DNA of 64,000 bases from positions 1 to 64,000 of the forward strand of contig JBGAIM010000010.1 in the NCBI GenBank assembly GCA_044225555.1, given 5' to 3'. The position numbers and the translations under genes are program-made. Positions 9,673-17,803 of this stretch are shown one piece after another (positions within the stretch are counted from its first letter, which is position 1; the number at the start of each line of letters is the position of its first letter). The notes beneath the pieces are model-generated. The model was not told the origin of the DNA and did no database searches. It worked only from the letters and a program-made list of their open reading frames with translations. The stretch is from JADLHS01 sp044225555. GTDB lineage: Bacteria; Verrucomicrobiota; Verrucomicrobiia; Limisphaerales; JADLHS01.

Positions 9673-10071
9673 GTGGTCAATTCAATCAAGGTGAACTTGA
9701 TAAAACAGTTATTCAGTCGCCACGCACATCCAGATCGGGAATCACCTGCTTCCTACAATTGGCCCGGGCAGACGGGCCGGGAGTATGCCTTCGGGGTTTA
9801 CCCCTTTGACACTTCCTTTCAACCGTTGCCCGGCATTTATATTTACGCCAGGCAGTTGTCGGAAGGCGATTGGGACCCGATCTACATTGCGCAAACCCGC
9901 GATCTGCACCAACGACTCGAAGGTCACGTGACGTTGGCGGACGCGATCGCGCAGGGCGCCACGCATATCCATGCCCACTATTGTACGGCGGGGCAGGGGG
10001 CGCGCCACACGGAGGAACAGGACCTCATCCACCGCTGGCAGCCTGTGTGCAATGACGTGTTCCAGAACTGA
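9673..10071 (+). CDS. GIY-YIG-like domain protein
   Basis: This 132-residue protein has a divergent GIY-YIG-like fold: LPGIYIYARQ gives the GIY strand, WDPIYIAQTRDLHQRLEGH gives a degenerate YIG strand (YIA) with the usual Arg helix, and TEEQDLIHRWQPVCND places Glu and Asn where catalytic and metal-binding residues sit. Related short bacterial proteins are widespread and uncharacterised; nuclease activity is uncertain with the altered YIG. The GTG start at 9673 lacks a convincing ribosome site, so a downstream start is possible. No restriction or mobile genes are adjacent. The 275 bp before it hold nothing recognisable. Confidence 0.62.
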   Translation: MVNSIKVNLIKQLFSRHAHPDRESPASYNWPGQTGREYAFGVYPFDTSFQPLPGIYIYARQLSEGDWDPIYIAQTRDLHQRLEGHVTLADAIAQGATHIHAHYCTAGQGARHTEEQDLIHRWQPVCNDVFQN

Positions 10072-10169
10072 CGGGAGACCAGCCCGGCGACGCTGATGAC
10101 GAGCAACTCGGCGCGTGAGTTTGCTTGGGCGCGTTCACTACGATCATCGCCCGCAGCCCGGTTTCCGGT

Positions 10170-11402
10170 TTAGAATCTCACGAACCATTGTTTCCGATAC
10201 ATCAAGTGCGCCACCAGATAGAGCATGGTGGTCCACATGATCGCCCAGAGCAGCGAGGCATTGGTGGGGCTGGCCAGCGCGGCAAAAGACTTCTGGAAGA
10301 GAAAACTCTGAAGGGCGACGGTCTGCTCGGGAGCGGAATTCAGGTTGATCTTGATCGAAAGCAGCCGCCCCAGCACGCCCGAGAGCACAAACACCGTGAT
10401 GGCATTCATGCCGTAGATGGCGAGCGGCTGGACCGGCTTGCGATAACCTTTCACGTCCACCAGCCAGTAACAGACGCCGAAGCAAATCATCGCCAGTCCC
10501 GCCATGAACACCGTGTAAGAACTCGTCCAGAGACTTTTGTTGATGGGCAGCGCGAGGTTCATCAACTCACCCAGCCAGAGCAACAACGCACCCGCGACCA
10601 TCAGCCACGCGGTTTTTTCGGCCTCACTGCGCGGCGTGCGCATCCAGTGCCCCGCCAGAATTCCGAACAGACACGTCGCGATTGCCGGCAAGGTGCTGAG
10701 GATTCCTTCCGGATCCCAGGTGCGCCCGGTCTTCCACACGTGCGTGCCGATGATCGGGCCGTTGAGCACGAAATTGTCCACAGCGGCGGAAAAGTTATCA
10801 CCCATCTCAAACAAGCCGGACACGAAGCGGGTTTCACCATGCACATCCACGGGGAACGGAGCGAACGTCATGAGCAACCAGTAGGCGAGGAGTAAGCCCA
10901 CGGTCCAGATTATCTGTCCGCGAATATTGGTCCGTAGCAAGATCGCCGTGACGATCAAATAACAGACGGCGATGCGCTGCAGCACACCGGGCAGCCGGAC
11001 GTTGGTCAGATAATGGTGCAACCATTCGACCAAACCCAGTTGGCGCAGCGAACCATCAACCAGATGCCCGAGCGTGGCGAGAAACAGCCCCAACCCAAAC
11101 AGGATCGCAGCCCGGCGCAGTGCGTGCCACCAGAGTTCCCGGCGACTTTGGCCCTGTTCGAGGCGGCGCGAGACCGAGAGCGGGATGGCCACGCCGACGA
11201 TCCAGAGGAAAAAGGGGAAGATCGTATCCGTGAAGGTCCAGCCGTTCCATTCCGCGTGCCGCAGCGGCGGGTAGATGTGCGACCACGAGCCGGGATTGTT
11301 GACGAGCATCATCGCGGCGATGGTCGCTCCGCGAAACACGTCAAGCGACATCAAGCGGCTGGTCGTGGGTGCGGGTGATGAAGGCGGATCGCCTTGGCTC
11401 AT
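10170..11402 (-). CDS. Heparan-alpha-glucosaminide N-acetyltransferase-like membrane protein (DUF5009/NagX type)
   Basis: This 410-residue protein with about ten membrane segments begins with the family signature RLMSLDVFRGATIAAMMLVNNPGSW, then FTDTIFPFFLWIVGVAIPLS. Bacterial homologues of the HGSNAT/YeiB-like group are proposed to move acetyl groups from cytoplasmic acetyl-CoA to amino sugars across the membrane. The conserved catalytic His of human HGSNAT may correspond to the His near GSWSHIYPPLRHAEW (inference). It is a stand-alone minus-strand gene between plus-strand neighbours. Confidence 0.85.
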   Translation of the reverse strand: MSQGDPPSSPAPTTSRLMSLDVFRGATIAAMMLVNNPGSWSHIYPPLRHAEWNGWTFTDTIFPFFLWIVGVAIPLSVSRRLEQGQSRRELWWHALRRAAILFGLGLFLATLGHLVDGSLRQLGLVEWLHHYLTNVRLPGVLQRIAVCYLIVTAILLRTNIRGQIIWTVGLLLAYWLLMTFAPFPVDVHGETRFVSGLFEMGDNFSAAVDNFVLNGPIIGTHVWKTGRTWDPEGILSTLPAIATCLFGILAGHWMRTPRSEAEKTAWLMVAGALLLWLGELMNLALPINKSLWTSSYTVFMAGLAMICFGVCYWLVDVKGYRKPVQPLAIYGMNAITVFVLSGVLGRLLSIKINLNSAPEQTVALQSFLFQKSFAALASPTNASLLWAIMWTTMLYLVAHLMYRKQWFVRF

Positions 11403-11615
11403 GGGCGCGACGCTAAGGTCTTTTCGCCTTCGAGGGAATCTTTTTCAACGAGTCTGAGTGCTGGGTTCACACCCGACAATCTTGTTGCCATCCGCAGTCG
11501 CAATGCATGGGTGCGAGCCGCATCTGTTGCTGCTATTTGGGGGATTTGCCGAAAGCTCTTCGCAGTCTATTGCTAGATTAGCGAACCAACCGCCTCTGAG
11601 GCGGGGCAATGACTC

Positions 11616-11669
11616 AAGTAACAAGCCCGCACAACTTGTTGGAAATGAACGGTGCATTTCTTGTTACTT
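11616..11669 (-). terminator. Perfect 10-bp inverted repeat at the 3' end of a small gene
   Basis: AAGTAACAAG (11616-11625) and CTTGTTACTT (11660-11669) are perfect reverse complements across 34 bp. The right arm contains the stop codon of the minus-strand gene ending at 11668. A second short palindrome, CCGCCT-CTG-AGGCGG, lies at 11590-11604. No long T-run follows, so an intrinsic terminator is only one reading; it could also bound an inserted gene. The rest of 11403-11615 shows no gene. Confidence 0.35.
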
Positions 11670-12111
11670 ACGAGGCCCGTGTTGGTGATTTGATCGCATC
11701 GGTTGGGACATCTGACCAGAAATCATATCCCTCAGGTAGAAAAATCACTTCAGGTCGCTTCAGACACCAGACAAAAACGTCCGTCGTCAGGCGGTCCAAC
11801 TCTGCATCAGCAAAGTCTCCGCTGTTAGCACCCACGTCGCCGGCTTGCTTAACGGCTGCCAAATCTTGAGCTATCCTGGCGGCTGAGAAAGGCGTAGGCA
11901 GCCAACGTCCGAGCGTATCCAAATATTCGTAATAGCTGTCATTCCAGTTGCACCAACCGTCACGATCCCGCGTATGCAATAATACCAGAATCGCGTCGAT
12001 TACCTCATGGTGGAGTGATCGAATGCCGTCGGTATCTTCCTCCAACTCGTCAAACCACCGCCGGAGACTCTCCAACTGATCGGCACTTTGACTAACAGAC
12101 GAGAGCTTCAT
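11668..12111 (-). CDS. Hypothetical protein, orphan small gene
   Basis: This predicted soluble, acidic 147-residue protein has no signal or membrane segment. It is rich in Asp and Trp (DGWCNWNDSYYEYLDTLGRW) and mostly helical in appearance. I do not recognise a family. It lies opposite in strand to the gene that follows, with 266 bp and 201 bp of non-coding DNA on its two sides and an inverted repeat on its stop codon. The sequence GTTAGGC lies 3 nt before its ATG. The isolated setting suggests an accessory gene. Coding status is supported by length and protein-like composition only. Confidence 0.55.
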   Translation of the reverse strand: MKLSSVSQSADQLESLRRWFDELEEDTDGIRSLHHEVIDAILVLLHTRDRDGWCNWNDSYYEYLDTLGRWLPTPFSAARIAQDLAAVKQAGDVGANSGDFADAELDRLTTDVFVWCLKRPEVIFLPEGYDFWSDVPTDAIKSPTRAS

Positions 12112-12312
12112 AGGCCTAACATTGTAATGAACCGCGAGCCTTGCAGCCTAGCACGGCTTGTGAGTTCGACTTTCGGCTTGGCAAAATCTTTTGTCGAGAG
12201 GAATTTGGAGTCGAAATGAACCAGCGTCAGCATTCAGCAAAGGCGGCGTACCAGCTCTCGGGCAGGTTTGTTTCCAATCTTTGGTGAAACTCTGACAACC
12301 TTTGGCAGAGAT

Positions 12313-14499
12313 ATGTCCATACGACCCTACCTCGCGCTGGCGCTACTGACCTTGCTGGCACCCGGCACGTCGGTCAGGACCGCCTCGGCGGGCGAGGGCT
12401 GGTTTTCCTTCGAGCCGAAGCCCGATCCGTTTGCCGAGAGCCCGCTGGACTTGCGTGCCCTCAATGAGAAATTCGCCGGTGAGCATGGGTTCATTGCGAC
12501 CAAGGACGGCCATTTCGTCCACGCCGCCAACGGCCAGTCAGTGCGCTTCTGGGCAGTGAACGGGCCCTCCGGGGAGGGCAATGATCGCGCCGAGTTGCGC
12601 CGGACGGCGCGTTTGCTGGCGAAGTACGGCGTGAACCTCGTTCGCAAACACGGCGCGGTGTTCGACAAGGACGGTGAACTGAGTCCGGCGGCTGTCAAAC
12701 GCAGCCTCGCCATCGTCGAGGAGATGAAAGCCGAAGGCATCTACACGCACCTCTCGATCTACTTTCCGCTCTGGTTCACGCCGCGCCCGGACCATCCGTG
12801 GCTGAAGGGCTACGACGGCAAGTCGCACCCGTTTGCCGCGCTCATGTTCAATTCGCAGTTTCAGGAAAAATATCGCGAGTGGTGGAAAGCAGTCCTGACG
12901 ACGCCCAGCGAAATCACTGGCAAGGCGCTCATCGAAGAACCGGCGCTCTTCGGCCTCGAGATTCAGAATGAAGACTCGCTCTTCTTCTGGACCTTCGACG
13001 CGAAGAACATTCCTGATGCCCAATTGCGCATTTTGGAAAAGATGTTCGGCGACTGGCTGGTGAAGAAACACGGCTCGCTCGACGCCGCCTTCGCCGCGTG
13101 GAAAAACCTGAAAGTGAATCGCGATGCACCGGTCGAAGGTCGCGTCGGCTTCCGCCCCCTCTGGAACATCGCCAACGAAAAGACGCCTCGCGATCAGGAC
13201 ACCGCTGCGTTCCTGTTCGGAGCACAGGCAAAGTTCTACCGGGACACGGTGGCGTTCCTGCGGAAGCTCGGGTTCAAAGGGTTGATCACACCTTCCAACT
13301 GGTCCACCGCCAGCCCGGAAGTCTTCGGTCCGCTGGAAAAACTCAGTTACACGACCGGCGATTTCATTGACCGCCACGGTTACTTCGAGAGCAATCACAA
13401 GGGCGACAACGCCGCCTGGTCCATTCGCGACGGCCACACCTACTCGGACCGCAGTGCGTTGCGCTTCGAGGCGGATGACCCGGTCAAGCCCCGGCAATTC
13501 GTGCATCCGATCATGGACCCGCACTACGATGGCAAACCCTCGATGATTTCCGAGACGACGTTCTGCCGACCGAACCGTTATCGCTCCGAAGCACCGCTCT
13601 ACTTTGCAGCCTACGGCGCGTTGCAGGACAGCGATGGCATCGTCCACTTCGCGTTCGATGGTGATCACTGGTCAGTGAAGCCGAACTTTTGGATGCAGCA
13701 ATGGACGTTGATGACGCCGGCGATGATGGGCCAGTTCCCCGCCGCCGCGCTGATTTACCGGCGCGGTTTGATCGCTCCGGGGCGCGTGCTCGCCGAGATC
13801 AAGTTGAACAAGACGGATTTGCTCCGCCTCAAAGGCACTCCGTTGCCGCAAGACGCTGCGCTTGATGAACTGCGCCTGGCTGACGTGCCCCAAGGCGCGG
13901 CGATGAAGCCCGGCCAGCGCATTGATCCGCTGATTCACTATGCGGGCAGGGTGGCGGTCAACTTTGTCGACGAGCCCGGCTCGGTAAAAGCAACCGACCT
14001 CGCGTCGTTCGTGAATCACGCGAAGAAAAGCGTTGCCAGCAGCACCGGCGAACTGAAGCTCGATTACGACAAAGGCGTTCTGGCCGTGAATGCCGCTCGC
14101 GCGCAAGGCGTGAGCGGCGCGCTAAGGCTCGCCGGCCTTGTTGACCTCAACGACTTGAGTGTGACGAGCGATCTTGAACTCGGGCATATCATCGCTGTGG
14201 CGCTCGACGAGCAACCGCTGGCGAAATCCAGTCGCATCCTGCTTCAGGTAATGTCGGAAGAGCAGGAAACCAACCACAAGACCGAGCCGGTGATCCCGAC
14301 CGTGAAGCGGATCATCAGCATCGGCCACGATCCTTGGCAGGTGCGGGAATTGAACGGCACCGTCCGGTTCAAGCGCACTGACGCCAAGCAACTCAAAGTC
14401 ACCGCGCTCGATTTCAACGGTTACCCTGCTCGCTCAATCGGCACGGCGCAGGAGATCAAGCTTCAGCCCGCGACGATTTATTACTTGGTGACCCTATAA
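12313..14499 (+). CDS. Secreted TIM-barrel glycoside hydrolase (GH-A/GH5-like)
   Basis: This 728-residue protein has a Sec signal (residues 1-27, ending TASAG). The barrel begins after GHFVHAANGQSVRFWAVNG, a start common to GH-A clan enzymes. FGLEIQNEDSLFFW gives a candidate acid/base Glu in QNED, and PSMISETTFCRPNRY gives a candidate nucleophile Glu. The last 200 residues look like beta-sandwich. The GH family cannot be fixed by eye; a relation to GH5-like endo-glycosidases is inferred. ATG 12313 is chosen because it starts the signal peptide. Confidence 0.75.
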   Translation: MSIRPYLALALLTLLAPGTSVRTASAGEGWFSFEPKPDPFAESPLDLRALNEKFAGEHGFIATKDGHFVHAANGQSVRFWAVNGPSGEGNDRAELRRTARLLAKYGVNLVRKHGAVFDKDGELSPAAVKRSLAIVEEMKAEGIYTHLSIYFPLWFTPRPDHPWLKGYDGKSHPFAALMFNSQFQEKYREWWKAVLTTPSEITGKALIEEPALFGLEIQNEDSLFFWTFDAKNIPDAQLRILEKMFGDWLVKKHGSLDAAFAAWKNLKVNRDAPVEGRVGFRPLWNIANEKTPRDQDTAAFLFGAQAKFYRDTVAFLRKLGFKGLITPSNWSTASPEVFGPLEKLSYTTGDFIDRHGYFESNHKGDNAAWSIRDGHTYSDRSALRFEADDPVKPRQFVHPIMDPHYDGKPSMISETTFCRPNRYRSEAPLYFAAYGALQDSDGIVHFAFDGDHWSVKPNFWMQQWTLMTPAMMGQFPAAALIYRRGLIAPGRVLAEIKLNKTDLLRLKGTPLPQDAALDELRLADVPQGAAMKPGQRIDPLIHYAGRVAVNFVDEPGSVKATDLASFVNHAKKSVASSTGELKLDYDKGVLAVNAARAQGVSGALRLAGLVDLNDLSVTSDLELGHIIAVALDEQPLAKSSRILLQVMSEEQETNHKTEPVIPTVKRIISIGHDPWQVRELNGTVRFKRTDAKQLKVTALDFNGYPARSIGTAQEIKLQPATIYYLVTL

Positions 14500-14596
14500 C
14501 CGGCGACCGGCGAAACTGGGATACCGGAGATCCAAAGTTGGCGGACCATCGTCGGACTTGTGAAGTGAAGCCGTTCGTTGTTCACTGGTGACTAAT

Positions 14597-16093
14597 ATGC
14601 CTGCCGACTTTGCTCCTTATCGGAAGCTCCTCAAGCTCACCCGGGAAATTTCATTTCTCACCAGCTCCACGTCCGTGCTGAACTGGGATCTCGAAACCTG
14701 CATGCCGCCGAAGGGATTGACCTTTCGTGCCGAGCAACTCGCCTACCTGGGCAGCACGGCGCACCGGAAGTTCACGTCGAAGAAGGCCGGTCAACTGATC
14801 GCCGCGTGCGAGCAAAAGGGTTTTGCGCCGGAGTCTGACGAAGCCGCGAATGTGCGCGAGTGGCGGCGGAGTTACGACCGCGCCACCAAAGTGCCGTCGC
14901 GACTGGTGGAAAAAATGGAACGCACGCGCGCCCACGCCCGCGAGGCCTGGAAGGACGCGCGCAACCAATCCAAGTTCCGCCTCTTTCAACCGCATCTGCA
15001 AAAGGTATTGAACCTCTCGCACCAGATGGCCGATTGCTGGGGGTATCAGGAGTCGCCGTATGACGCATTGGTGGAAGGTTTCGAGACTGGCAGTACGGCC
15101 AGCCAGTTGCGTGCGTTGTTTGGGACGTTGCGCCCCGCGATTGTCTCGGTGCTGGAGCGCGCGCGCGAACGTTCGGCGGCGATTCCGGCGGATTATTTGC
15201 ACGACCATTACCCGGTCGCGGCCCAGCAGGCGTTCAATCGCAAGGTGGCCGAGGCGATTGGTTTTGATTTCGCCGCCGGACGCGTGGACACGACCACCCA
15301 TCCATTCTGCGAGACCGTGGGGCCGGGTGATTGCCGGCTCACGACCCGCTATGACGAGCGGAATTTTGCCCAATCGCTTTACGGCGTCCTGCACGAGGCC
15401 GGGCATGGTCTCTATGAACAGGGCTTGGTGGCGGAACATTACGGCACACCGCTGGGGACCGCCGTTTCGCTCGGGATTCATGAATCCCAATCGCGCCTTT
15501 GGGAAAACCACGTTGGCCGCAGTCCCGCGTTCTGGGAACACTGGCATCCGGTTGCGTGCGAACATTTCCCCGGGCTCAAGCGATTTTCCCCGGCCCAGGT
15601 TTCTGCCGCGGTGAACCGGGTCGCGCCATCGTTCATTCGCGTGGAAGCCGATCAGGTCACGTACGATCTGCACATCATCCTGCGCTTCGAGTTGGAGGTG
15701 AAACTGGTCGAAGGTCAGCTCAAGGTTGCCGACGTTCCCGGTTGCTGGAACGAGGAATTCGAAAAGATGTTCGGGCTTAAGGTTGCCAAGGACGCGGACG
15801 GATGCTTGCAGGATATTCATTGGTCCATCGGCTGTCTGGGATACTTCCCGACTTACACGCTGGGCAATCTCAACGCCGCGCAACTCATGCACCGCGCATT
15901 GGCAGAGCAGGGGACTCTGGCGGACGAACTGGCTCGCGGCGAATATGGTAATCTGCTTCGGTGGCTGCGCGAGAAAGTTCATGCGGCCGGTTCGCGGCAT
16001 CGTCCCCAACCGTTGATCCAGCAGGTGACTGGTGAACCGACCCAGAGCAAGTATCACCTCGATTACCTGCGGCAGAAATTTGCCGGGTCCTGA
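14597..16093 (+). CDS. M32 family metallocarboxypeptidase (Taq-type)
   Basis: This 498-residue cytoplasmic protein matches carboxypeptidase Taq. The N-terminal region has SVLNWDLETCMPPKG, the zinc site is LHEAGHGLYEQG (HExxH), and the downstream motif GIHESQSRLWENHVGRS supplies the third ligand Glu. SIGCLGYFPTYTLGNLNAAQLM near the C-terminus is diagnostic of the family. It removes C-terminal residues from peptides with broad specificity. A GTG at 14588, three codons upstream, is an alternative start. Together with the OPT transporter and M2 peptidase it suggests use of peptides. Confidence 0.95.
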   Translation: MPADFAPYRKLLKLTREISFLTSSTSVLNWDLETCMPPKGLTFRAEQLAYLGSTAHRKFTSKKAGQLIAACEQKGFAPESDEAANVREWRRSYDRATKVPSRLVEKMERTRAHAREAWKDARNQSKFRLFQPHLQKVLNLSHQMADCWGYQESPYDALVEGFETGSTASQLRALFGTLRPAIVSVLERARERSAAIPADYLHDHYPVAAQQAFNRKVAEAIGFDFAAGRVDTTTHPFCETVGPGDCRLTTRYDERNFAQSLYGVLHEAGHGLYEQGLVAEHYGTPLGTAVSLGIHESQSRLWENHVGRSPAFWEHWHPVACEHFPGLKRFSPAQVSAAVNRVAPSFIRVEADQVTYDLHIILRFELEVKLVEGQLKVADVPGCWNEEFEKMFGLKVAKDADGCLQDIHWSIGCLGYFPTYTLGNLNAAQLMHRALAEQGTLADELARGEYGNLLRWLREKVHAAGSRHRPQPLIQQVTGEPTQSKYHLDYLRQKFAGS

Positions 16094-16344
16094 GCCGCGC
16101 GCGGCTGGTCGTTCCGGTTTGCCGGAGACTGGGCGGGGCGCTTCCGTGTTTCCTTTCGCGATTTTCGATGATTGCGGAAAGTCGCGTGCTAGAAAGTTGG
16201 GACGGGTAAGTGCTCGCTATCTTTCCCATAAAAGGCGCCGGGATTGGAGAGTCCTGGGTGCGGCGCCACAATACCCCCGGGCACGTTGGTGCAAACCATC
16301 AAACGCTGATCGAATTATGCGCGGCGACGGAAGTGTCGCCGCGC

Positions 16345-17799
16345 TCAACTCAAAATTCCTTGAACCACCTGACCGCGCACGTCGGTCAGGCGGTAATGTC
16401 GGCCTTGGAAAAGGTACGTGAGTTGTTCGTGATCGAAACCGAGCAGGTGCAGCAACGTGGCGTTGAAGTCGTGGACGTGGACCTTGTCCTTGATCGCTTC
16501 GTAACCGAAATCGTCCGTCTCGCCGTAACTTAAACCGCGCTTCACCCCCGCGCCGGCAACCCAGATGGTAAATCCACTGGGACTGTGATCGCGTCCGGCG
16601 AACGGGTTGTCCTTGCCCTCGCGGTTTTCCTTCATCGGCGTCCGCCCAAATTCGGCGCCGCAAATCAGCAGCGTGTCTTCGAGCATTCCGCGTTGCTTGA
16701 GATCGGCCAGCAGCGCGGCCACGGCCTGGTCCATTACTTTCATCTTCCGCTGGATGCCGCCGGTGAGTGAGTTTGCTTCGTTATCGCCGTGCGCATCCCA
16801 ACCCCAGTCGTAGAGCTGGATGAAGCGCACGCCGCGTTCGGAGAGGCGGCGGGCGAGCAGGCAATTGTTGGCGAAACTGTTCTTGCCCGGTTCAATACCG
16901 TAGCTTGCTTGGACGTGAGCCGGCTCCTTTGACAGGTCAGTCGCCTCGGGTACGCTCATTTGCATGCGAAACGCCAGCTCGTACTGGCTGATGCGCGTGA
17001 GGGTTTCCGGGTCGCCGAATTCCTTGGCGGTACGGGCATTGAGTTCGTTGATTGCGTCCAGCGTCGCCCGCCGTTGCTCGCGTGTGACGCCGTCCGGATT
17101 GGCGGCAAAGAGTATCGGTTCGCCGTGGCCCTGGCATTGGACGCCTTGATAGATGCCCGGCAGAAAACCGCTGCCCCAGATGGTTTTGCCGGCATCGGGG
17201 TTTTTGCCACCGCTAGTCAACACGATGAATCCGGGCAAATCCTGGTTTTCCGTGCCCAGCCCATAATACGCCCATGACCCGACGCACGGGCGGCCTTTGA
17301 TCTGGCTGCCGCTCTGGAGCATCAATTGCGCGGGGGCGTGGTTGAATTGTTCGGTCCACATGCTCTTGATGAGGCAGAGTTCATCCACCATCGCACCCAG
17401 GTTCGGCAGATGTTCGGAAACCCTCGTGCCCGACTGGCCTTGCTGGACGAACTTGTGCTGCGGTCCGAGCATGTTCGGAACGCCCTTGATGAAAGCAAAA
17501 CGTTTTCCCTTGAGAAATGAATCCGGACAGGGTTTGCCGTCGAGTTTCAGCAATTCGGGTTTGTAGTCGAAGGTTTCGAGTTGCGACGGGGCGCCGGCGA
17601 GGTGGATGTAAATGATGCGTTTGACCTTGGCCGGATGCTGGAGACGGGGCCGGAGCGCCGTTGCCGAATCTTCACCCAAGGCTCGACCAAGGAGTCCGTT
17701 GAAAGCTATCCCGCCGAGGCAGGCCATGCTGGTCTTGAGGAAGAAACGGCGGGTCTGGTGTGCGACCAGTGCGCGCCGGAGATGTTCGTGGGAGTTCAT
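16345..17799 (-). CDS. DUF1501 domain protein, Tat-exported
   Basis: This 484-residue protein has a twin-arginine signal (TRRFFLKTSMACLGG) and the DUF1501 signatures IIYIHLAGAPSQLETFDYKPEL, SMWTEQFNHAPAQL, LYDWGWDAHGDN and GAEFGRTP. DUF1501 proteins are distant relatives of sulfatases and alkaline phosphatases, without the formylglycine motif. In Planctomycetes and Verrucomicrobia they nearly always follow a PSD1 cytochrome gene, as here: ATG 17799 lies 4 nt after the PSD1 stop. The biochemical role is unknown; a shared role with the cytochrome protein is inferred from the conserved pairing. Confidence 0.95.
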   Translation of the reverse strand: MNSHEHLRRALVAHQTRRFFLKTSMACLGGIAFNGLLGRALGEDSATALRPRLQHPAKVKRIIYIHLAGAPSQLETFDYKPELLKLDGKPCPDSFLKGKRFAFIKGVPNMLGPQHKFVQQGQSGTRVSEHLPNLGAMVDELCLIKSMWTEQFNHAPAQLMLQSGSQIKGRPCVGSWAYYGLGTENQDLPGFIVLTSGGKNPDAGKTIWGSGFLPGIYQGVQCQGHGEPILFAANPDGVTREQRRATLDAINELNARTAKEFGDPETLTRISQYELAFRMQMSVPEATDLSKEPAHVQASYGIEPGKNSFANNCLLARRLSERGVRFIQLYDWGWDAHGDNEANSLTGGIQRKMKVMDQAVAALLADLKQRGMLEDTLLICGAEFGRTPMKENREGKDNPFAGRDHSPSGFTIWVAGAGVKRGLSYGETDDFGYEAIKDKVHVHDFNATLLHLLGFDHEQLTYLFQGRHYRLTDVRGQVVQGILS

Positions 17800-17803
17800 G
17801 GCC

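Noticed and set aside
14651..16057. Minus-strand 468-codon frame
   Set aside because: It is antisense to the M32 carboxypeptidase, whose zinc-site motifs are unmistakable.
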